Positions 26,040 through 35,474 of a stretch of 64,000 bases of DNA are shown in pieces (the first letter of the stretch is position 1; each line of letters starts with the position of its first letter). A program made the position numbers and the translations under genes. Origin of the DNA: Limisphaera sp. (GTDB lineage Bacteria > Verrucomicrobiota > Verrucomicrobiia > Limisphaerales > Limisphaeraceae); assembly GCA_025057755.1 (NCBI GenBank), contig JANWVC010000028.1:1-64000 (forward strand). Reading direction: 5' to 3'. A model generated the notes under the pieces. The model saw only the letters and a list, made by a program, of their open reading frames with translations. It was not told where the DNA came from and did not search any database.

Positions 26040-29000
26040 ATGGCAACGGTGGATCCAACGCACAGACCCGCGGTTCCTACCGGCCTCGGTCTGGCCGGGC
26101 GTCTGGCTCGCAGCTTCATTGATTCGAAACTGACCCCGCTGTTGGTCCTTACGTCTGTGATGCTGGGCCTTTTTGCCGTGCTGATGCTGCCACGCGAGGA
26201 AGAGCCCCAGATCAAGGTGCCCATGATTGATGTCATGGTTTCCATGCCCGGTGCTTCCGCCCGCGAAATCGAGGAGCGTGTCACCCGGCCGATGGAAAAG
26301 CTGCTGTGGGAAATCCCGGGTGTGGAGTATGTTTACTCGACCTCCAGGGAGGGCGAGAGTCTGGTGATCGTCCGATATAAAGTCGGCTCCGATCCCACGG
26401 AAAGCCTGGTCAAATTGACCGAAAAGCTGCGCTCGAATTTCGATCGTATTCCGCACGGTGTGAGCCAACCGTTGATCAAGCTCAAGTCCATCGACGATGT
26501 GCCGATTCTGGCGCTGACTTTTCACAGCCCGCATTACGATCATCTGACACTGCGGCGTCTCGTCGCCCAGGTGGATGATGCAGTGAAGCAGATTCCGGAA
26601 GTGGCGGAGACCATGATCATCGGCGGCGCGCGCCGCCAGATGCGCGTGCTGCTGGATCCGGTGCGACTGGCGGCTCGGAATCTCAGCCCGGTCGGTCTCA
26701 TCCCCATGTTGCAACAAGCCAACCGCCAATATCGGGCCGGTGGTCTGACAGGGGATGACCAGGAGGTGGTAATTGAGACCGGAGGTTTTCTCCGGGATGC
26801 CGAGGAGGTGGCGCAAGTTGTTGTGGGAGTGCACGGGGGCAAACCCGTGTATTTGCGCGAGGTGGCCGACATTCTCGATGGTGCTGAAGAGCCGACTCAA
26901 TACGTGCTGTTTGGCTACGGCGCCGCGCGTCGCACCGGAGCAGGAGCCACGGACGAAGAACCCGCCGTGACGCTCACGGTGGCCAAACGACCCGGCGCCA
27001 ACGCCATCACCGTGGCGAAGCGGGTGTTGCGCAAGGTGGAAACGCTCCGCGGTACGCTAATTCCTTCAGATGTGCAGATGACCATCACGCGCCATTACGG
27101 TGAAACGGCGGCTGAGAAATCCGATGAATTGCTGCTGCACATGGCGATTGCGGTGTTTGGCGTGTCGTTGCTGATCTGGATCACGCTGGGCTGGCGCGAG
27201 GCCGGGATTGTGGGGGTGGCCATTCCGGCCACCTTGGCATTGACCTTGTTGGTCTTTTACCTGAGCGGGTTTACGCTCAACCGCATCACACTGTTCGCCT
27301 TGATTTTCAGCATCGGCATCCTTGTGGATGATGCCATTGTAGTGGTGGAAAACATCGTACGGCACTTTCATCTGCCGCAGAATCGGGGCCGGCCGTGGAG
27401 CGAGATCGCAGTGGAAGCAGTTCGCGAAGTGGGCAATCCGACCATTCTGGCAACCTTCGCTGTGATTGCCGCCGTGTTGCCGATGGCCTTTGTCGGCGGG
27501 CTGATGGGGCCATATATGCGGCCGATTCCGATTGGATCCAGTGCCGCCATGTTTTGGTCACTGCTGATTGCTTTCATAGTAACGCCCTGGGCGAGCATTC
27601 GCATTTTGCGCTGGGGCCGTAAATATCGGCAACTGACGGAGGGAACACCAGGCGGGCCGGCTCTGCAAACTCATTCGCAGCATCCCGAAGACTGGTTCAC
27701 TCGCATGTACCGACGATGGATGGGTCCTCTGATCGCTCATCCACGCTGGCGTTATACCTTTCTGGGTGCCATCACCCTGCTGCTCCTGGTTGCCCTGGCC
27801 ACCGTGCCGCTGGGTTGGGTGAAGGTGAAAATGCTGCCTTTCGACAACAAGAGTGAATTCCAGATCATTCTGAATATGCCGGAGGGCAGTTCGCTGGAAC
27901 GCACTGCGCAAGCCGCTCGCGAAATTGCCGCAGCGGTGCGGGCCGAACCGGAGGTGACGGACTATCAAATCTACATCGGCACAGCGGCTCCGTTCAATTT
28001 CAATGGGTTAGTTCGGCATTACTTCATGCGGCGCGGCGCGCATGTGGCAGACCTCCAGGTCAACCTGCTGCCAAAGCACTTGCGCCGTGCGCAAAGCCAC
28101 GACATCGCCAAGCGGATACGACCGCGTGTGGCGGCCGTTGCTGAAAAGTATGGGGCCCGTATAGCTGTCACTGAAGTGCCGCCGGGGCCTCCCGTCCTCC
28201 AGACCCTGGTGGCCGAAGTCTACGGTCCATCGGAGCAAGATCGTTTGCGCCTGGCCGAGGAAGTGCGCCGCATTTTCAAAAGCACGCCCGGTGTGGTCGA
28301 TGTGGATGCCTACATCGAGGCAGACCAGCCCAAGGCGCGCTTTGTGATCGACAAGGAGAAAGCTGCCCTGCACGGCATCAGCGCCGAGACCATCTCGCGC
28401 ACGCTGCAAATCGCGGTGGGAGGACTTTCTGTAGATCTGGTCCATCAGCCACGGGAAAAAGAGGATGTGAATTTGGTGTTAGAATTGCCCCGAGCCGCGC
28501 GCACTTCACCCGAGGAATTGCTGGCACTGTGGGTGCGCTCGGGCGATGCTAACGCGCTGCCGGAACCGGGCAGCGGGGGTGGACCCCCTCCGCTGATCCC
28601 TTTGCGCGAGTTGGTTCGCGTCGAGTACGACATCACCGATAAAAGCATTTATCACAAAAACTTAATGCCGGTGACCTATGTGATCGGCGACGTAGCAGGC
28701 GAGGCCGAAAGTCCTGTCTATGCCATCCGCCAGATGAACCGGGCGCTGCGGCAGTTAGACACACGGGCTTTCGGCGGCGATGGATCCCCGCTGAAGATTT
28801 ATAACGCGCAGATGCCCTTTACCGATCTCCAGCCTGCCATCAAATGGGACGGCGAATGGCACATCACGCTGGAAGTTTTCCGCGACCTGGGACTGGCATT
28901 CGCCGCGGTACTCGTGCTGATTTACGCCCTAATGGTGGGTTGGTTCCGATCCTTCTTGACGCCTTGGATCGTCATGGCGGCGATTCCATTCTCCTTGATC

Positions 29001-29378
29001 GGGATACTGCCGGCGCACGGAGCGATGCATGCATTTTTCACGGCCACTTCGATGATTGGTTTTATGGCAGGAGCCGGCATCGTAGTGCGGAACTCGATTA
29101 TCTTGGTGGATTTTATCGAGCAGCGTCTGGCCGAGGGCTTGCCCTTGGCGGAGGCCGTTGTGGACGCTGGGGCCGTACGATTCCGCCCCATGTTGCTGAC
29201 GGCCATGGCCGTGGTGGTGGGTGCAGCCGTGATTTTGGCAGATCCCATCTTCCAAGGTTTGGCCATTTCTCTGATGGCCGGCGAGATCGCCTCGTTGCTG
29301 ATCAGCCGTATGGCGGTCCCGATCCTCTACTACATGGCCTACCGGAGGATGTACGAAAAAAGCGAGAAACCGCGCTGA
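26040..29378 (+). CDS. RND efflux transporter permease subunit (HAE1/AcrB-like)
   Basis: 1112 residues. Typical RND architecture: TM1 at about 31-50, a large periplasmic domain, TM2-6 including the proton-relay motif [21 protein letters not shown] (paired Asp in TM4), a second periplasmic domain with [14 protein letters not shown], and the final TM block. Energised by the proton gradient, it exports hydrophobic compounds or metals. It lacks obvious CusA/CzcA metal-binding Met or His clusters, so drug- or metabolite-type export is more likely. The loop [17 protein letters not shown] is Gly/Pro-rich. Paired with the lipoprotein adaptor upstream; association with thioredoxin and small redox membrane proteins is the unusual aspect. 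Confidence 0.93.
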   Translation: MATVDPTHRPAVPTGLGLAGRLARSFIDSKLTPLLVLTSVMLGLFAVLMLPREEEPQIKVPMIDVMVSMPGASAREIEERVTRPMEKLLWEIPGVEYVYSTSREGESLVIVRYKVGSDPTESLVKLTEKLRSNFDRIPHGVSQPLIKLKSIDDVPILALTFHSPHYDHLTLRRLVAQVDDAVKQIPEVAETMIIGGARRQMRVLLDPVRLAARNLSPVGLIPMLQQANRQYRAGGLTGDDQEVVIETGGFLRDAEEVAQVVVGVHGGKPVYLREVADILDGAEEPTQYVLFGYGAARRTGAGATDEEPAVTLTVAKRPGANAITVAKRVLRKVETLRGTLIPSDVQMTITRHYGETAAEKSDELLLHMAIAVFGVSLLIWITLGWREAGIVGVAIPATLALTLLVFYLSGFTLNRITLFALIFSIGILVDDAIVVVENIVRHFHLPQNRGRPWSEIAVEAVREVGNPTILATFAVIAAVLPMAFVGGLMGPYMRPIPIGSSAAMFWSLLIAFIVTPWASIRILRWGRKYRQLTEGTPGGPALQTHSQHPEDWFTRMYRRWMGPLIAHPRWRYTFLGAITLLLLVALATVPLGWVKVKMLPFDNKSEFQIILNMPEGSSLERTAQAAREIAAAVRAEPEVTDYQIYIGTAAPFNFNGLVRHYFMRRGAHVADLQVNLLPKHLRRAQSHDIAKRIRPRVAAVAEKYGARIAVTEVPPGPPVLQTLVAEVYGPSEQDRLRLAEEVRRIFKSTPGVVDVDAYIEADQPKARFVIDKEKAALHGISAETISRTLQIAVGGLSVDLVHQPREKEDVNLVLELPRAARTSPEELLALWVRSGDANALPEPGSGGGPPPLIPLRELVRVEYDITDKSIYHKNLMPVTYVIGDVAGEAESPVYAIRQMNRALRQLDTRAFGGDGSPLKIYNAQMPFTDLQPAIKWDGEWHITLEVFRDLGLAFAAVLVLIYALMVGWFRSFLTPWIVMAAIPFSLIGILPAHGAMHAFFTATSMIGFMAGAGIVVRNSIILVDFIEQRLAEGLPLAEAVVDAGAVRFRPMLLTAMAVVVGAAVILADPIFQGLAISLMAGEIASLLISRMAVPILYYMAYRRMYEKSEKPR

Positions 29379-29436
29379 GACACGCCCTATCGGAAACAAA
29401 CGCGCGAGCAGAATGCTATGGAGCCGATTAGGCGAG

Positions 29437-30282
29437 TCAAATGTCCTCCAACCAGTGGAGGGATTGTTCCAACTCTGCTTCGGAAAGCCATGGATCGCCC
29501 GCACCCCTTGGGAGCGGCAGTCCTTCCGGATCGACCTCCCAAGCTTCCACCCCGGAACGGAGATCGTAGTAGGACTGTCCGACAAGCCGTGTCACGCGGG
29601 GTGGCGAGCAACGGCAGACCAGGCTAAGAATCTGACAATCTCTGGCCACATGGACCAATGGCCCCATGGGCAACGGTGCGTCATCAAAAATTTCAGCCAC
29701 CACAGCTCGCATCCGCGGGCCGGTTGCGGATCCACGTTCCACCGCAAATCGGCGCGGCAACGTTGCCGGGCCGAATCGGGTTGCCGCTGCTTCTTCCCAG
29801 TGTCTTGCCACGAATAACTGCGGCGGTTGCTGTCCTTCCGCCCGTGTTTCCCACAGCACAGGTTGCCCTGCAACTCCCAGCCAGACCCGATAGCCCTGCC
29901 ATGATGAGCGATGCGGCGCAGCATCTGTCCCTGAACAGCGCCAGAGATAAATCAGGCACTGACGCCTCCGACCAGCAACCGTGCCTGAGGCTTCGAAAAC
30001 ATAGAGGGCCAAAGAACCAACCGGAGCGCCATTAGTGGATGCAGGGGTCTCCCATAACAAGAGCGGCGCGTGTAGAGCGCCCAGGCCGGACACACCGGCC
30101 CCGGGCGCGGGTTTCCACAGCCATGCTTGGTCGAAACGTCGTTCCCACGCATGCACCAGAGGCGTCATGGCAGGGGAACGCAGACGTCGTCCCGATTCTT
30201 GACAGCCGCCGAGGGTCCACGTGAGCACAACAGCCAACGCCGCAATCGTCCCGTGCTGAAGGCTGCGGTGAAGGGTGTTCAT
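29437..30282 (-). CDS. Lipoprotein of unknown function
   Basis: 281 residues with a signal peptide and lipobox (LTWTLGGC, Cys27). The mature part has no family I recognise; it is rich in Trp, Arg and Ala and contains several beta-strand-like phrases (GSLALYVFEASGT, YRVWLGVAGQPVLWET). The C-terminus WLSEAELEQSLHWLEDI is helical. Three bases separate it from the hpnA stop upstream, so the two are probably co-transcribed and its role may connect to envelope lipids; this is inference from position only. Confidence 0.6.
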   Translation of the reverse strand: MNTLHRSLQHGTIAALAVVLTWTLGGCQESGRRLRSPAMTPLVHAWERRFDQAWLWKPAPGAGVSGLGALHAPLLLWETPASTNGAPVGSLALYVFEASGTVAGRRRQCLIYLWRCSGTDAAPHRSSWQGYRVWLGVAGQPVLWETRAEGQQPPQLFVARHWEEAAATRFGPATLPRRFAVERGSATGPRMRAVVAEIFDDAPLPMGPLVHVARDCQILSLVCRCSPPRVTRLVGQSYYDLRSGVEAWEVDPEGLPLPRGAGDPWLSEAELEQSLHWLEDI

Positions 30283-30285
30283 TGT

Positions 30286-31299
30286 TCATTGCGACTGACG
30301 CACGTAACCGTGGGCGCGGAACCAGTTCACCGCATCAGCAAAGGCTTCCTTGGGAGGCGTCTGGGGCAAACCCAATTCCCGGATAGCCTTGGTCGGATTA
30401 AAGAACATCCGATACCGCGCCATGCGAACGCCTGCCAAAGGGGCTCGTGGCGGGCGTCCAGTGACCGTGGCTCGCCGTTCGTCGATCCACGCCACCACCA
30501 TGGCCAACCACCATGGGATTCTGAGGCGTGGCGCGGGCAAGCCGGTGAGTTCGGAAAGCACTTCCAAGGTTTGACGAAAAGTCCAATTCGCTTCGGCGTG
30601 GCCCAAGATATATCGCTCACCAATCCGCCCGCGTTCGGCGGCCAAAATGTGTCCAACCGCCACGTCCCGGACATGGACCCAGTTCAAGCCAGTGTCCACA
30701 TACGCCGGAAGCGCCCGGTTGAGGAAGTCCACGATGATCCGACCCGTGGGCGTCGGCTTGACGTCCCGAGGTCCAATCGGCGCGCTCGGGTTAACGATGA
30801 CCACCGGGCTGCCAGCCCTGGCCAATTGCAACGCCACTTGCTCAGCCTGCCACTTGGATAGTTTGTAAGGGTTGCTCATCTGAGCCAAGGAGACCGGCGT
30901 GCTCTCATCAGCGGGGATCCAACGACCTTCCCAGAACCGGGGCAGACCGATGCAGCCCACGGTGCTGGTGTAGACAATCCGTTGGCAGCCGGCGCGCGTG
31001 GCTGCTTCTAACACCACGCGGGTGCCTCCCACGTTGGTATCAAACATGGGTTGATAATCGCGCATCCACAGGTGGTAACTCGCGGCGACGTGGAAGACCC
31101 AGTCGCACCCCCGCACAGCCCGATACACGGCTTCCCGGTCTGTGATGTCGCCTTCGGCCCACTCGCAAGCAACGCCTTCCAGGGCCCGGCGATCACTGCC
31201 GGGTCGTACCAAAACACGAACCGTATAACCGCGCGCCACCAGTTCGTGCACGAGGTTAGAACCCACGAAACCGGTTGCACCTGTAACCAAACATTTCAT
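30286..31299 (-). CDS. hpnA: Hopanoid-associated sugar epimerase HpnA-like (extended SDR)
   Basis: 337 residues. NAD(P)-binding TGATGFVGSNL at the N-terminus and the catalytic YxxxK in NPYKLSKWQAE identify an atypical or extended short-chain dehydrogenase. HpnA-specific stretches are strong: VNPSAPIGPRDVKPTPTGR, PAYVDTGLNWVHVRDVAVGH and GRIGERYILG. HpnA proteins occur with hopanoid biosynthesis genes and are thought to modify the sugar moiety of hopanoids; no other hpn or squalene cyclase gene is in the window. Possible operon with the lipoprotein downstream. fumC starts 68 bases or more upstream on the same strand. Confidence 0.82.
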   Translation of the reverse strand: MKCLVTGATGFVGSNLVHELVARGYTVRVLVRPGSDRRALEGVACEWAEGDITDREAVYRAVRGCDWVFHVAASYHLWMRDYQPMFDTNVGGTRVVLEAATRAGCQRIVYTSTVGCIGLPRFWEGRWIPADESTPVSLAQMSNPYKLSKWQAEQVALQLARAGSPVVIVNPSAPIGPRDVKPTPTGRIIVDFLNRALPAYVDTGLNWVHVRDVAVGHILAAERGRIGERYILGHAEANWTFRQTLEVLSELTGLPAPRLRIPWWLAMVVAWIDERRATVTGRPPRAPLAGVRMARYRMFFNPTKAIRELGLPQTPPKEAFADAVNWFRAHGYVRQSQ

Positions 31300-31367
31300 G
31301 ACTTCAGAGAGCGAAAGACGCGCCTTTTCTCCCTGACAAGAACCGAAGCTGACCTTGACAGATGCCT

Positions 31368-32855
31368 CTAGGAGTCTGACCCGTGTGAGGGCAGCTCGGG
31401 CCCGCGTGCGAGGGTCTGGTCAGAGTCAGGTTCGGCATTCCGCACCGTCACAGACATTAGGGCACCGCCCGGTTCGGTTTGTCGTTCCGGATCCAGCAAG
31501 GCGTCCACATGGTCAGAACTCAATCCTGAGATTTCCAGGGCCACGTCTCGCACTGTACGGCCCTCTTCTTGCGCGATCTGGGCAATCTCGGTGGCTTTAT
31601 CGTGTCCCAGCACTGGTGCCAACGGAGCGCACAAGGCCAGGCTGCGATCCAAGATTTCCTGGCAGCGTTTTCGGTCGGCCTCGATTCCAGCAACGCAGTG
31701 GCGGGCAAATGTTCGCGCAGCGGCCGCCAGCAGTTCGATGCTGAGCAAAAGATTGTAAGCCGCCACCGAAATCATAGTGTTGAGTTGGAACTCACCGAAC
31801 GTGCCGGCGGCAGTTACGGCGGCATCGTTTCCCATGACCTGAATGCCGACCTTGATCACGGTTTCGCACAGCACCGGATTGACCTTACCGGGAAGCGTAG
31901 CGGTACCTGGGGTAGCTGCCGGCAATTTGATTTCACCCAGACCACTGCGCGGGCTGGACCCCAGCCAACGCAGATCATTGGCGATTTTAATCAGGCTGAC
32001 GGCCACACTGCGAAGTGCTCCACTGGCTTCGACCAAGGCATCCAAGTTTGACTGGGCATAGAAATGGTTCCGTGTTTCCTCAAGGGCCAACCCCGTCTCA
32101 GCAGCGATGCCGGCAATGGTCAGGCGGGCAAACTCGGGGTGTGTGTTATAACCCGTTCCCACGGCTGTGCCGCCCAAGGGAAGCGCCCCCAGACTTTCCT
32201 CGACGTTCCAGAGGCGATCCACCGCATGTTCAACCTGAGCAGCATAGCCGCTAAACTCCTGCCCCAACCGAATCGGAGCGGCGTCCTGTAAATGGGTCCG
32301 CGCGATGGTCAGGATGGAATGAAACTCGCGTGCTTTGCGGCTCAGTCCGGCATGAAGCTCGTTCAGAGCCGGGATCACCTGATGGACGATGCCGTCCAGA
32401 GCCGCCATTTGCACGGCGGTGGGCACGACATCGTTGCTGGATTGGCCGCAATTAACGTGGTCGTTCGGATGCACCAACTTGTCGGTCAGCTTGCCCCCCA
32501 ACAACTCCGTGGCCCGATGCGCAATGACCTCATTAGCATTCATGTTGACGGATGTGCCCGAGGCGGTTTGGAAGATGTCCACCACGAACTGATCGTCCCA
32601 TCGCCCTTGCGCCACTTCCTGCGCGGCATGTTGGATCGCCTGGGCAATACGCTGCGGCACAAGACCCAGCCGGCCATTCGTGATGGCGGCGTGCTTTTTG
32701 ATCATGCCCAGCGCCCAGATGAAGGCACGTGGAAACCGCAACTGACTAACCGGGAAACAATGCAGTGCGCGCGCAGTGTGGGCACCGTAGTAAGCATCTG
32801 CGGGAACCAGCATTTCCCCGAGCGCATCCGTCTCGACCCGATACTGCCGTTCCAT
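31368..32855 (-). CDS. fumC: Class II fumarate hydratase with altered SS-loop
   Basis: 495 residues from MERQYRVETDALGEM at 32855; AAGGTG about seven bases upstream supports this start over the ATG at 32963. Conserved blocks align at the numbers known for E. coli FumC: TASGTSVNMNANEV (about 97-110), GQSSNDVVPTA (138-146), ARTHLQDA (His188) and PGKVNP (Lys324, Asn326). It hydrates fumarate to malate in the TCA cycle. The oddity is the catalytic loop: the family has GSSxMPGKVNP, but this protein reads GTATLPGKVNP, replacing the two serines (318 and 319) by Thr and Ala. The C-terminal extension of about 30 residues is polar and non-conserved. Aspartase or another lyase activity is an alternative. 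Confidence 0.85.
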   Translation of the reverse strand: MERQYRVETDALGEMLVPADAYYGAHTARALHCFPVSQLRFPRAFIWALGMIKKHAAITNGRLGLVPQRIAQAIQHAAQEVAQGRWDDQFVVDIFQTASGTSVNMNANEVIAHRATELLGGKLTDKLVHPNDHVNCGQSSNDVVPTAVQMAALDGIVHQVIPALNELHAGLSRKAREFHSILTIARTHLQDAAPIRLGQEFSGYAAQVEHAVDRLWNVEESLGALPLGGTAVGTGYNTHPEFARLTIAGIAAETGLALEETRNHFYAQSNLDALVEASGALRSVAVSLIKIANDLRWLGSSPRSGLGEIKLPAATPGTATLPGKVNPVLCETVIKVGIQVMGNDAAVTAAGTFGEFQLNTMISVAAYNLLLSIELLAAAARTFARHCVAGIEADRKRCQEILDRSLALCAPLAPVLGHDKATEIAQIAQEEGRTVRDVALEISGLSSDHVDALLDPERQTEPGGALMSVTVRNAEPDSDQTLARGPELPSHGSDS

Positions 32856-33129
32856 GGCTTTCACCTTACGCATGCGGCCTGATCGGGGCGAGCCGAATTG
32901 ACAGCAGAACCGGCCGAGAGTGGAACTTCGGAGTCCTGCCGCCCGACCGCATGTTCGGTCCAAACTACGATTTCTTCAACCGAAGCTGCGATTGGGTTGC
33001 ACCGGCAAAAGGGGCCGTTGGCTATCCAGACTTCACAGCCCAACAAGGGCCCGAGAGGCTGTAAGGACAGGTGCCCCAGGTGCAAAAATACCCTCAGGGC
33101 ACCTTCGGCCCGAAGAACGCTGTCTTTTT

Positions 33130-34023
33130 TCAGGCGGCCAGAATGCGGTCCACGCGACGGGCCAGTTCCCGAAGTCCCTCAAGATTGTCTCCACCGCTTT
33201 GCTCAGTAACCACCCAACCCCGGTATCCGATCTGGTCCAGTGCGCCCATAATGGCCGGCCAGTTGTTGTCCCCCTCTAGCAAGGGGACGTCAAAGCCCTT
33301 CCAGAGGCCCTCTGCATCCCGTTTTTTCCGACTAAATTCCTTGATGTGAATCTGGCAGATGCGGTGGCCAAGGAGGCGGATCCAATGTTCGGGCCAACCG
33401 TAGTTGATCAGATTCCCGCAGTCGAGGTACCAGCCCACCCAGGAACTTTCCAGCTCATCCACGTACCGGGCGGCCTCCAGCGGGCTGAGCAGGAAATGGT
33501 TCCAGACGTTTTCAATTGCGATGCGGACCTTCAACTCCGCCGCCAGAGGCAACACCGCTCGGAGGGCTGCCTGGGATCGTTGCCACGCTTGATCGTACGA
33601 GACCTCCTGGCTCACCACGGCCGGGACCAACAGGACCGTTTGCGCACCGTATGCAGACGCGTCCCGCAAGGCGCGTTCCAAAGCCTCAATACCTTCTCGG
33701 CGCACGCGAGCATCGGGGTGCGAAAGCGGTTTGCTCCAATGATGGGCGTCGCAAACGCTTGGGATGACCAAGCCGGTGGCGTCTCGAGCCGCTTTGACTT
33801 CGTCCACGTCCATATGGCTCATCATTTCAACCCCGTCGAATCCGGCGGCCTTGACCGCCTCCATTTTTTCCCGGATCGATCCTTGCCCGCCAACCGTGGC
33901 CCACATGATGCCCTTCTTCAGCGGGCGCCGACGTTCCCCGGCTGCAACGGGAGAAAAAGCGGAGGGAAGGGACAGCGCGGCCAAACCTGCCGCGGTCGTT
34001 TGGAGGAAACGGCGTCGGTTCAT
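33130..34023 (-). CDS. Tat-exported xylose-isomerase-like TIM-barrel protein
   Basis: 297 residues with an N-terminal twin-arginine signal (MNRRRFLQTTAAGLAALSLP). The barrel carries the metal-site motifs of the sugar phosphate isomerase/epimerase (hydroxypyruvate isomerase-like) superfamily: IAIENVWNHF (Glu), WYLDCGNLINYG (Asp), CQIHIKEF (His) and WVVTEQSGGD (Glu). It lies 18 bases downstream of a Tat-exported Gfo/Idh/MocA gene; such pairs are common in Verrucomicrobia and Planctomycetes and probably act in series on the same sugar. The substrate is unknown. Confidence 0.82.
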   Translation of the reverse strand: MNRRRFLQTTAAGLAALSLPSAFSPVAAGERRRPLKKGIMWATVGGQGSIREKMEAVKAAGFDGVEMMSHMDVDEVKAARDATGLVIPSVCDAHHWSKPLSHPDARVRREGIEALERALRDASAYGAQTVLLVPAVVSQEVSYDQAWQRSQAALRAVLPLAAELKVRIAIENVWNHFLLSPLEAARYVDELESSWVGWYLDCGNLINYGWPEHWIRLLGHRICQIHIKEFSRKKRDAEGLWKGFDVPLLEGDNNWPAIMGALDQIGYRGWVVTEQSGGDNLEGLRELARRVDRILAA

Positions 34024-34041
34024 CCTTCGGCTCGTGCAAGG

Positions 34042-35397
34042 TTAAACAAATTTGGTTTGTCCCGGGATGGCCATGGGAGCCACAGGCAGTTCCATCTCCC
34101 AACTCAGGGGGTCGGGCACGAGTTGTTCTTTCGACTGCTGCATCATTTCCCAGGTAATCTCCAAACCGGTGTAGGCGGCCATGCGTCCCATGATGGCGAC
34201 CAACGTGCTGCGGGCCTCCCATTCGCCGTCCTGAATGGGCTCACCTTTGCGAATAGAGGCGAACAACTCGTCGTGTTGTTGTTGGTACATGTCGTTGTTG
34301 GGTTCGAGGAAGCGCCAAGGGTGCTCGCCTTTGATATAGACGGCCCGCCAACCATCAATGACGCCCTCGCCGCGTGTGCCCATGAGAAAGTCGGAATTCT
34401 GGTTAAAGCAACCGGCGATTTGGCGTTGACCTACAAACGCGCGCACGCCGTTGGCCCATTCATAAACGACATGCATGTGGTCATAGATGTTGCCTTCGTG
34501 ATTGGGAGTTTGTCGTCCTCCGGTGGCAACGGCTTTAACGGGCGGTTCGTCCTGCATGGCCCACAAGATCTTGTCCACACTGTGGCAAGCCTGTTCTACC
34601 AGACCATCTCCGGACAGCCAGACAAAGTTGTACCAATTCCGAATCTGCCATTCGACGTCGCCCATCCCCGGGGGACGTTGCTCAGGGGGAGGCATGGGTT
34701 TGACTGGACCGGTGTAATAGGTGGCGTAAATGGCGCGGATTTCGCCAATGGCTCCGTCGCGGATGCGGCGATAGAATTCGCGCCGAGCTCGGTCATAACG
34801 CCAACAAAAACCGGCCACCCAAGCCAGCTTCTTCTCACGAGCAATGCGCGCTGATTCCAATATAGAACGCACGCCCGCGACGTCTGTCGCAACTGGTTTT
34901 TCGACGAACTGGTGCTTGCCGGCTTCGACGGCCGCCCGCACATGTTGGGGACGAAACCCGGGTGGGGCAGCCTGCAAAACTACATCCACCCCGGAGTCGA
35001 TCAATCTTTGATATGCATCCAACCCTACGAAACGACGATCCGGCGGGACTTGGACGCGGTCGGCAATGGCGGGGTCCTGCTTCAACGATGCCAGGGCTGT
35101 CTCAATCGGCTCCCGAAACACATCGGCCATGGCCGTGAGCACCGTGTTTGGATCCGCCTTCAACGCTTGCCCGGCAGCGCCCGTGCCGCGGCCTCCGCAA
35201 CCGATCAAGCCCACCCGAAGAGTCTCCGAGTGGCCAGGCTGACCGCGGGAGCTTAGAATAGCTGGAACTGCTACCGTGGTACCGGCCAGCAACGTTGTCA
35301 AAAACTGGCGGCGACTGGGGCGCCAAGAGTCAGCATCCATGGATCCTGAGGTGCCCTTGTGTGGGTCATACATGGCGTCGAAGCTAGGGCGAGCCAC
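34042..35397 (-). CDS. Tat-exported Gfo/Idh/MocA family oxidoreductase
   Basis: 451 residues. The twin-arginine motif is PSRRQFLTTLLAG at about 27-39, preceded by a longer than usual N-region; an internal ATG (MDADSWRPSRRQ) is a likely alternative start that would place the signal at the N-terminus. Rossmann GLIGCGGRGTGA, the EKP motif (FVEKPVATD) and ACHSVDKILWAM mark the family. Likely oxidises or isomerises a sugar derivative in the periplasm together with the TIM-barrel protein encoded just downstream. A Pro-rich insertion (MPPPEQRPPGMGD) is typical of the exported branch. Confidence 0.85.
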   Translation of the reverse strand: MARPSFDAMYDPHKGTSGSMDADSWRPSRRQFLTTLLAGTTVAVPAILSSRGQPGHSETLRVGLIGCGGRGTGAAGQALKADPNTVLTAMADVFREPIETALASLKQDPAIADRVQVPPDRRFVGLDAYQRLIDSGVDVVLQAAPPGFRPQHVRAAVEAGKHQFVEKPVATDVAGVRSILESARIAREKKLAWVAGFCWRYDRARREFYRRIRDGAIGEIRAIYATYYTGPVKPMPPPEQRPPGMGDVEWQIRNWYNFVWLSGDGLVEQACHSVDKILWAMQDEPPVKAVATGGRQTPNHEGNIYDHMHVVYEWANGVRAFVGQRQIAGCFNQNSDFLMGTRGEGVIDGWRAVYIKGEHPWRFLEPNNDMYQQQHDELFASIRKGEPIQDGEWEARSTLVAIMGRMAAYTGLEITWEMMQQSKEQLVPDPLSWEMELPVAPMAIPGQTKFV

Positions 35398-35474
35398 GTC
35401 GCAAGGTCAAGGTCCCGCAAAGAACGCCGTCCGTCAGCTAGCCAGTGAGCCTCCCGCACGAAAAAGAAGGGTGA

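Noticed and set aside
33346-34854. A 502-codon plus-strand frame
   Set aside because: Lies wholly opposite the TIM-barrel and Gfo/Idh/MocA genes, which carry clear family motifs; the translation has no recognisable fold.
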